DNA from: Parus major
Lineage: Eukaryota; Chordata; Aves; Passeriformes; Paridae
Length of the DNA: 64,000 nucleotides
Direction of reading: 5' to 3'
NCBI RefSeq assembly: GCF_001522545.3
Contig: NC_031771.1
Location: 65,955,751 to 66,019,750, forward strand
Position 1 is the stretch's first letter; every line of letters begins with the position of its first letter. Below the pieces are notes generated by a model. The model searched no databases. It was not told where the DNA came from and saw only the letters and a list, made by a program, of their open reading frames with translations. This document shows, one piece after another, positions 57,930-64,000 of the stretch. The position numbers were made by a program, and so were the translations under genes.

Positions 57930-58300
57930 TTTATCTCATTGCTTTATGAACCCCCATCGATTTTCAACATCCTGTTGCAAGGAGTTCCACAGCTTAATTA
58001 CACACTGGGGGAAGAGCCACCTCCTCTTGTTTGTTTTGGATTTACAATTTCTGGTTTCCTCTGATGTCCTGTAACTCTTGCAGAGATAGAGACAGGGAAC
58101 ATACTCTTCCTGTCCACCCTTCCCACACCACCCAGTGATTTATAGTCCTCTGTCACAACCCTTTTGATACATCTCCCTCCCAGCCTGATGAGTTTTGAGC
58201 ATCTTGGCTTTCTGGGTCTTTTCCAGGTTCCCTTTGTGTTCTCCTGCCTTTTGAGGCCTGGGACCTGTCTTTCAGATGCTCCCTCAAAGGAGCATGAGAG
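57930..58300 (-). mobile_element. Ancient CR1 fragment
   Basis: GGAGTTCCACAGCTTAATTA, CACTGGGGGAAGAGCCACCT, TTGTTTGTTTTGGATTTAC, GTCCTCTGTCACAACCC and CATCTTGGCTTTCTGGGTC follow the antisense order of old amniote CR1 copies ('fails to stay in any frame'). It is much more diverged than the passerine-type copy immediately to its right. Confidence 0.65.
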
Positions 58301-58382
58301 CTTGAAGACTCTTTCCATGAGGGTCTGCTTATCCTATGCAGCCTCAAAACAAAGGGGTTCCCCGGCATGGGAGCAGGGAATT

Positions 58383-58742
58383 ACAGAATCATGGAATGGT
58401 TTGTGTTGGAAGGGACCTTAAAAAACATCCAGTTCTGCTCCCTGAAATGAACAGGGACACCTTCCACTACCCAGGTTGCTCCAAACCCTTGGAAATTCCA
58501 GGAATGGGGCAGCCATAGCTTCTCTGGGCAGCCTGTGCAGAGCCTCACCACCCACACAGGGAACGATTTTTTGGTCTAAATCAGTTGAAAACCTCTCTCC
58601 CTTTCCTATCAATATCTTTGGTATTAAAAGTCCCTTTCCCTCTTTTACATAATCACCCTTTAGGCACTGGAAGGTGCTGGAAGGTCTCCCTGGAGCTCTC
58701 TCTTCTCCAGGCTGAACAACCCCAGCTCTCCCAGTCTGGAAC
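58383..58742 (-). mobile_element. CR1 LINE 3' fragment
   Basis: ACAGAATCATGGAATGGTTT, TTGGAAGGGACCTTAAAAAA, CAGGGACACCTTCCACTACC, CTCCCTGGAGCTCTCTCTTC and CCAGGCTGAACAACCCCAG occur in antisense order. The phrase GCACTGGAAG/GTGCTGGAAG is locally duplicated. Confidence 0.93.
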
Positions 58743-61680
58743 ATGGAAGCCCATCAGGCCAAAGCAGCTCTACCAGCTCTGCTGACACATTTCTTCCTGC
58801 ACCTCTCAGGACTTTGGAGCCAGCACACAGCGTTGGCAAATGGTCTTGGAAAGTTGCATTTTCCAAAGCCTCTCCAGCCCCAACACTGCCAGGGAAGTGA
58901 CGTCTCCAGGGCACAGAGCAGGACAGGGCAGATCCCAGACGTGTTTCACTGGGCAAACGCTGATGTCTGACTGATGTTTGCAAAGTCAGCAGGGACAGGA
59001 ACCAGCCCTGGAGGGACAGGCTGGTTTTACAGACATGGACACACCAGGAACCTTTAACAGCCAAGGCAGGAGGAACTTTGATATCAATCCACAGCATGGG
59101 AAGGTGGGAAGTGTAAGAGAGCTTGTTGAGTATTTTCTGCCCTGATCACAGAAATCACAAACTTGCAGAGCTGGTGTGAGATCATTTCACCTCTCTCCCT
59201 GCTTCTCTGTTAAAATCAGAGTATCTAGAGAGTGTTTCAGCCCTGCAGGGTTTTCAGGGGTGCTCAAACACAACCAGCCCCTTCCATGAATGCAGAAAAG
59301 TCTTTTTGGAGGCTCAAACTGAACTACAAAATCACCAGCAGATCCTGTCTGGGACCAGCTGGTGCTGGCTGGCAATAACAGGCCATGCCTTCGTGTCCTT
59401 TTGGGCAGCATCTCACCCCTTTGCCTGTCAGGAGTTGGACTTTGTTAATTCTTGTGGGTCCCTTCCAACATGGAATATTCTATGATCTTCTATTCTATGA
59501 TTTGCCTACCTGGGACACCACAGGAAATGAAAGTTATTGCTGTTGATGTCACAACTCCACCAAAATTCATTTTGTCATTCCAGGCATTCAAATTCCTGTT
59601 TATTTAAAACCCCACAAATCCAAGTTAAGCTAGATATTGTCAGAGACCATCAGCAGACACCTGCTGATAAATATGAATAAAACCAATTCTAAAGAAGTAA
59701 AAAAGACAATTCTGGGTCTTCCCAAACCTTCCATTTTGTTGCCATCCCAGTGTTGTAGTGCTTTAAGAAGATATTTAAGGAGAATAAGGATGATTAAAAG
59801 AAATTCTCCCCAGCTGGGCTGCAAAAAGGCTGCAGACACCACGGGCTGGACAGAAACTGGGATCAGCCACTCTGCAGGGAAAGGCAGTGGGCAGCCACAG
59901 AGAATCCATGCAGTGAGGAAGGTTCCAGGTGCCCAGGGCTGTGGGTGTGATGGATGGGATGGACACAGCACAGCAAACACCATCAGGGTTTGGACACAGC
60001 AGGATTTCAGGGGCTGGGATAAGACCTGTGTAAGCAGGAGGGGACAAATTCACTGTGTCAGCAGACCCAGTGGTGTTCTCAGGCATCAAGAAAGCACAGG
60101 AGGAACAAATTAACTATGCTGGGCACAACCCAAAAGCCGTGAGGTCTTGTCAGACACGGGCCAAGGCTTTAGTGAAGACATGAGCTGGGTCTTGGCATGG
60201 TGTGTGCACAGAAGTGGCAACCAGGGAGGAAATCAGAGCTGAGGGAGAGTTGTTTCAGATGGGAAAGATTAAAATGTGTTTGGGCTGCGAGGAGCAGAAC
60301 AAGAAGCCAGTGGAAGGGTAAGCAAAAAGAGAGCCAAAGTAAAAGGGAGCATCAGGTGGCAGAGTGAGGAGGATGGTGGGGACAGTTCTGGGGCAGGAAA
60401 GGGCTGTTGGAGGGAAAGGAAGAAATGTGCTCATCTGCCAAAGTCTCCTTGGAACAGAGAGCTCCTGTTGAGTGCCAGAACGGGGGGAGGATGAATGAGG
60501 AAATCAGCTCCATCACGAGATATCCCACAGCAGGAGAGCAGAGGAGGGGAAGTGGAGGCTGGGAAGTGGCCAGGGCTGGTGGGATGGCCTGGGGGACCTG
60601 CAGGGAGCCCTGCACTGAGAAGTTATTTTGTCCCTTTTCAGCAATGGCCTTAGCATATGGCCACCTCCAGCCAAGGGACAATGTCCTTCAGGTTCTGCAA
60701 TGTATTCACAGGCAGAAGTAGGAGTCCTACCTAGAGACCTGCAAAAACTGAGGGCTGGAGGCTCCTTACATTCCCTGACACCATTGTGGAGAGCAGAGTT
60801 TGCGCTGGCCTGGGTGTGAAGTCAGGTTGTGATGCAAGCAGATGAAAATTGGAGCATAAAATAATGGCATTTCAGCTCTGAGCTGGTGGAAGAGTCACCT
60901 TGGTGCCCCTGACTTTAGAAGTTTGTGAGACTCGTGGCCTTGCCTAGACAACCACCCAGTGCTCACACCTTTCGTCTTCTTCCTTCCCAGATATCCAGAC
61001 ACCTCTTACCTCCTCTAACACATGATAAGAAAAGCACTTGCCTGTCCATCAGCCATCAGGGTGTACAAAGGCTCACTCAGGTCAGAAATGTGGTACCTGG
61101 GCAGGTCACACACCCAAAGCCAGAGGCCAGCTTATTCCAATGAGGCACCTGATGCATGGAGCTGCCCCAGGAAGTCACCGTCCCCAAGGGCAGTGCTGTC
61201 TATGGCATGGCCACCCTCTAGTGGCCACCACTCCTTCACAGAGACATCTCCTACCTGAGCATCCATGGGTTATTCCTCCGTGGTAAGAGGTTGACTCAGG
61301 AGCACAAAGAAACCTTTGTGGAAAATCTTGCTCCCTCCTGCCAACCATCTCCAGCAGCTCAGTGCAAGAGTTCACTGACTGTGTGTTCAAAATATAGGGA
61401 AAAAATAGAAAAATTAAGGTTCCCCACAATGATCACATGAGTTCCTCCTGATTTGTGATCCAGCTAAACATTTGCCTTTGTCAGTACATGGCACCACCAT
61501 CACAAAAAGACCAGGTAGACATCAAATGTTTTTAGTAGGGAAAAAACCCACCAGGTTTGTTTGGGTCCACTTCCTTTTATGTTTTATGGGGTTTTTTTAA
61601 AATGGAATATTCTGATCCTCAAACATGTTTTTGGACTCCATCTGTGGACTTGTGGAATCCAGTGACATCTATCTCTTGAG
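58743..61680. other. Intergenic, mostly unique sequence
   Basis: This contains the short CR1 tail at 59431-59502. Open frames of 158 codons (59637-60113, plus) and 117 codons (59630-59983, minus) overlap each other and show no domain signature. Confidence 0.65.
59431..59502 (+). mobile_element. CR1 LINE, short 3' end with its terminal repeat
   Basis: GGAGTTGGACTTTGTTAATT, CTTGTGGGTCCCTTCCAACA and then ATTCTATGATCTTCTATTCT, the classical CR1 terminal octamer-like repeat. Confidence 0.88.
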
Positions 61681-61808
61681 TGTCCCATCCCTGGAAGTGT
61701 CCAGGTTGGACAAGGCTTGGAGCAACCCGTTCTAGGGGAAGATTTCCCTCCTCATTGGACTTGATGGTCTTTAAGGTCCTTTCCAGCCCAAACCATTCCA
61801 TGATTTTT
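61681..61808 (+). mobile_element. CR1 LINE 3' fragment
   Basis: GTCCCATCCCTGGAAGTGTC, GGACAAGGCTTGGAGCAACC, TGGTCTTTAAGGTCCTTTCC and AACCATTCCATGATTTTT occur in sense order. Confidence 0.92.
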
Positions 61809-62696
61809 GCCTGTTCTCCTGGAGAACTCCATGTAAATCTGCATCTACACCTATACAGTCACATGTCAAATCAGCTGGGCATGGACACCCAGGGGAGAGC
61901 TTGCTGGGCTGGAAGGCACAATGCAGCTCCTCAGGGATGAGCTCTCATGTCCTGCACTCCCCCAGGATGATAAAACATGACACCACTGAGAACAGCATTC
62001 CTCTCCCCAGGATCTGTGAGGGCAACTTGGGCACCCCACGGAACCAGGGCTTGGTTCCCACGTAGCTTTTGTGTCCCCCCACGATGTGTGTTGGCCCCCA
62101 GGACAATGTGAAGGTTGCCCAGTGAAGTGCTGGGCTGGGACCAAAACTAAAGCTGTACCAAATCAGTCAGGGAAAGGAGTGTAAATGTTTTCAGACAAAA
62201 TACCCTGCAGTGCTGCTGGGAAACAAACACACTCTGCTCCTGTGTGAGCGGGCAAGGCAGAGCAGGAATCAAACTGGAAGGCAAAAAGGAAGTCAGCAGC
62301 CCAGGGGCGACGAGGAACTCAGATGTCTTGCATCACTCGGGATCAAGTGGAGCTCTGTGGGGTTGATTCCTCCCTCACCAGCAGCATCAGCAGGATGTCA
62401 TCATCAGGAGTCACTGTGGACAGCGAGGACAGGCTTCAGAGCCCCACTCCAAAGTGTGACAGAGGAGGAGGAGTGACACAGGGCAGCGTGCACAATGACA
62501 GTGAAGTCCTCTGCAGCCATCCCCAAAAGATTTCCTGCTGGGAAGAGCAGTTCCAAGCCAGGTGGATGATGCTGTATGGGATGCCTGTCAACCATCAGGC
62601 TCATTCTAATAGCTGGCAAATAATCGAAACACCGGCAAGGTGGGGGAATGATCTCTGGGATTTCCTGGAATTTAAAGTGTTTGTCCTGTCAGCTTC

Positions 62697-62915
62697 ATGT
62701 GATCACCCCTAATTCTTGAGCTGTGTGAGGCAGAGTCCTCATCTACACTCTTCAGACTATCCATGAGTTTATAAACTGCTCTTGTGTCCTCCCACAGCCA
62801 TCTTTCAAGAGAATAAGTACTTACCTGGCTATTCCTCATGGGAATATAACTCCCTGCTTCCACCTTCCTCACTGTCCTTCTCAGACCTTTCTGAGCTGCA
62901 GCTCCTCTGGCACAC
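62697..62915 (-). mobile_element. Possible ancient CR1 fragment
   Basis: TGATCACCCCTAATTCTTGA, CCATGAGTTTATAAACTGCT, TGTCCTCCCACAGCCATCTT and CTTCTCAGACCTTTCTGAGC fit the antisense order of old CR1 copies, at high divergence. Confidence 0.42.
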
Positions 62916-64000
62916 AGCGCCAATCCATGGCACAGCAAAGGCTGTTCCAGTGCTTCCCCTGTGTTCTTAATTCCAGCATGAGATTTCCTGGCACCTCACC
63001 CGTGCTGGAGACAGCTTCACCCGAGAGTGAACCTATCCCAGCAGGAAAGGCATGGAGAAAGGGACTCAGCAGCAGGGAATGTGCCTTGGATGGGGGTGGG
63101 GATGGAGATGCCTGACCCATCCTCGCTCCTGCCCCCATAACCTGCACAGGAAGGAGCCAGTGAGCACAGATGCATCTCTGTCACAGCTAAACAAGCCTCC
63201 AGCAAGATCTCTGGGACAGAAGTTGGGAGCTTGGAGGGTTCTGGCAGTGCAGGAGAGGGCAGGAAAGCATTTGGGCTATCACAGAGCTCTCAAGGACATG
63301 AGTGTGACCCCCAGTGCTCTCCCTGCCACACGATGTGGGAACATCCAGGGTGAGTTCATGGCAGTGGGAAGAGCTGGCCAGCTTGCCCAAGAGGAGCGGA
63401 AAAGCAGGAGAGGTCAATTCCTGTGTTGTTCTTCCTCAGGAAAACCTCTCTGGATATCCACTAGCTCTGACCTCACTGGACCTCTGCCTCTTGCAGGTTC
63501 TCTGTCCCCTCATCCATGAAGGGTCACAGATGGTAACACCAGACAATGCCATGACAACATTCCAGTGCCAGGGGCCAGCACTGCCCATGGCAGGGATCAC
63601 TCAGGGCTGGTCAGCATGGACTGGTCAGCATGGACTGGTCACCCTGCACTTCTCCATGGTGCTGGAGCTGGAACCAGCACAACCACAGCTCATCTGGGCT
63701 CTGCCCTCACTCTCCCAACAGGGCCATGGGGACAGGTTTGTCCCCAGGGTGACATGGGCTGTGTCTTCCATCCCCTGACCAGGTGTTTTCTGCTGCTCTT
63801 CCCTGCTCAGATCCCTTTTCCTCCCCACAGGGCTGAGCTGATAAAGCTGATTTGGAATCACTTATTGCTTAGCAACATTTATTAGCCTCATTATCCCTGA
63901 CAAGCTTTCTCCGGCTACCAAAGGGAACCAGAGTGAAACAAGCCTCACCCAACATTTTAAGTGAATTTTCACTTCTTGCTGCCCTCTGTGCATGAAGACA
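62916..64000. other. Intergenic, right edge; small tandem repeat only
   Basis: A 14-base unit CTGGTCAGCATGGA is repeated twice with a partial third at about 63608-63643. Two overlapping plus-strand open frames of about 155 codons lack any recognisable domain. Confidence 0.6.

Noticed and set aside
38641..64000. A neighbouring gene such as RNF24, which lies upstream of SMOX in mammals
   Set aside because: No RING-finger motif, exon with matching splice sites or second CpG island was recognised. Very short exons could have been missed by eye.

Overview
The window looks like vertebrate nuclear DNA from a bird, most likely a songbird. Two spliced coding exons of spermine oxidase (SMOX) lie on the minus strand. 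More than twenty interspersed fragments match the 3' part of avian CR1 LINEs, and the commonest type (the 'lead phrase' about a small dense 3' end with a pure ATTCTATGATT-like tail) resembles the CR1-E type abundant in passerines. I see no operons, bacterial genes, CRISPR arrays or plasmid and phage genes. The songbird assignment rests on recalled repeat consensus and is an inference; the bird assignment is firmer.

Layout. All supported coding sequence belongs to SMOX, read right to left. A CpG island at about 36.8-38.3 kb holds the likely promoter and an untranslated first exon whose donor is at 37870/37869. A 25.6-kb first intron follows (37869-12263). Exon 2 (12262-12028) carries the start codon and codons 1-69 plus one base. 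A 3.74-kb intron follows (12027-8284). Exon 3 (8283-8057) carries residues 70-145. The third intron runs from 8056 off the left edge, so the remaining roughly three quarters of the protein, with the substrate-binding domain and C-terminal half of the FAD site, lies outside the window. Splice phases match exactly across exons 2 and 3, and residue numbering matches mammalian SMOX through residue 145.

To the right of the promoter (38.3-64 kb) I find no gene. This looks like upstream intergenic DNA, consisting of CR1 fragments of several ages, an AT-rich low-complexity block (38.65-38.81 kb) and unremarkable unique sequence.

Unexplained structure. (1) Two diverged copies of a segment of about 450 bp, in the same orientation and about 10 kb apart (38161-38640 and 48082-48528); the promoter-proximal copy keeps its CpGs and the distal one has lost them. 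(2) A possible 67-codon upstream ORF that crosses the exon 1-exon 2 junction in the SMOX frame and ends at a TAG 18 nt before the SMOX start. (3) A GC-rich 39-bp minisatellite just inside intron 1. (4) A perfect 43-bp triplication at 18.3 kb. (5) A 66-bp perfect duplication on either side of a single N, probably an assembly join, close to an 82-base pure A run that is odd for a bird genome. I found nothing that looks like a new multi-gene system.
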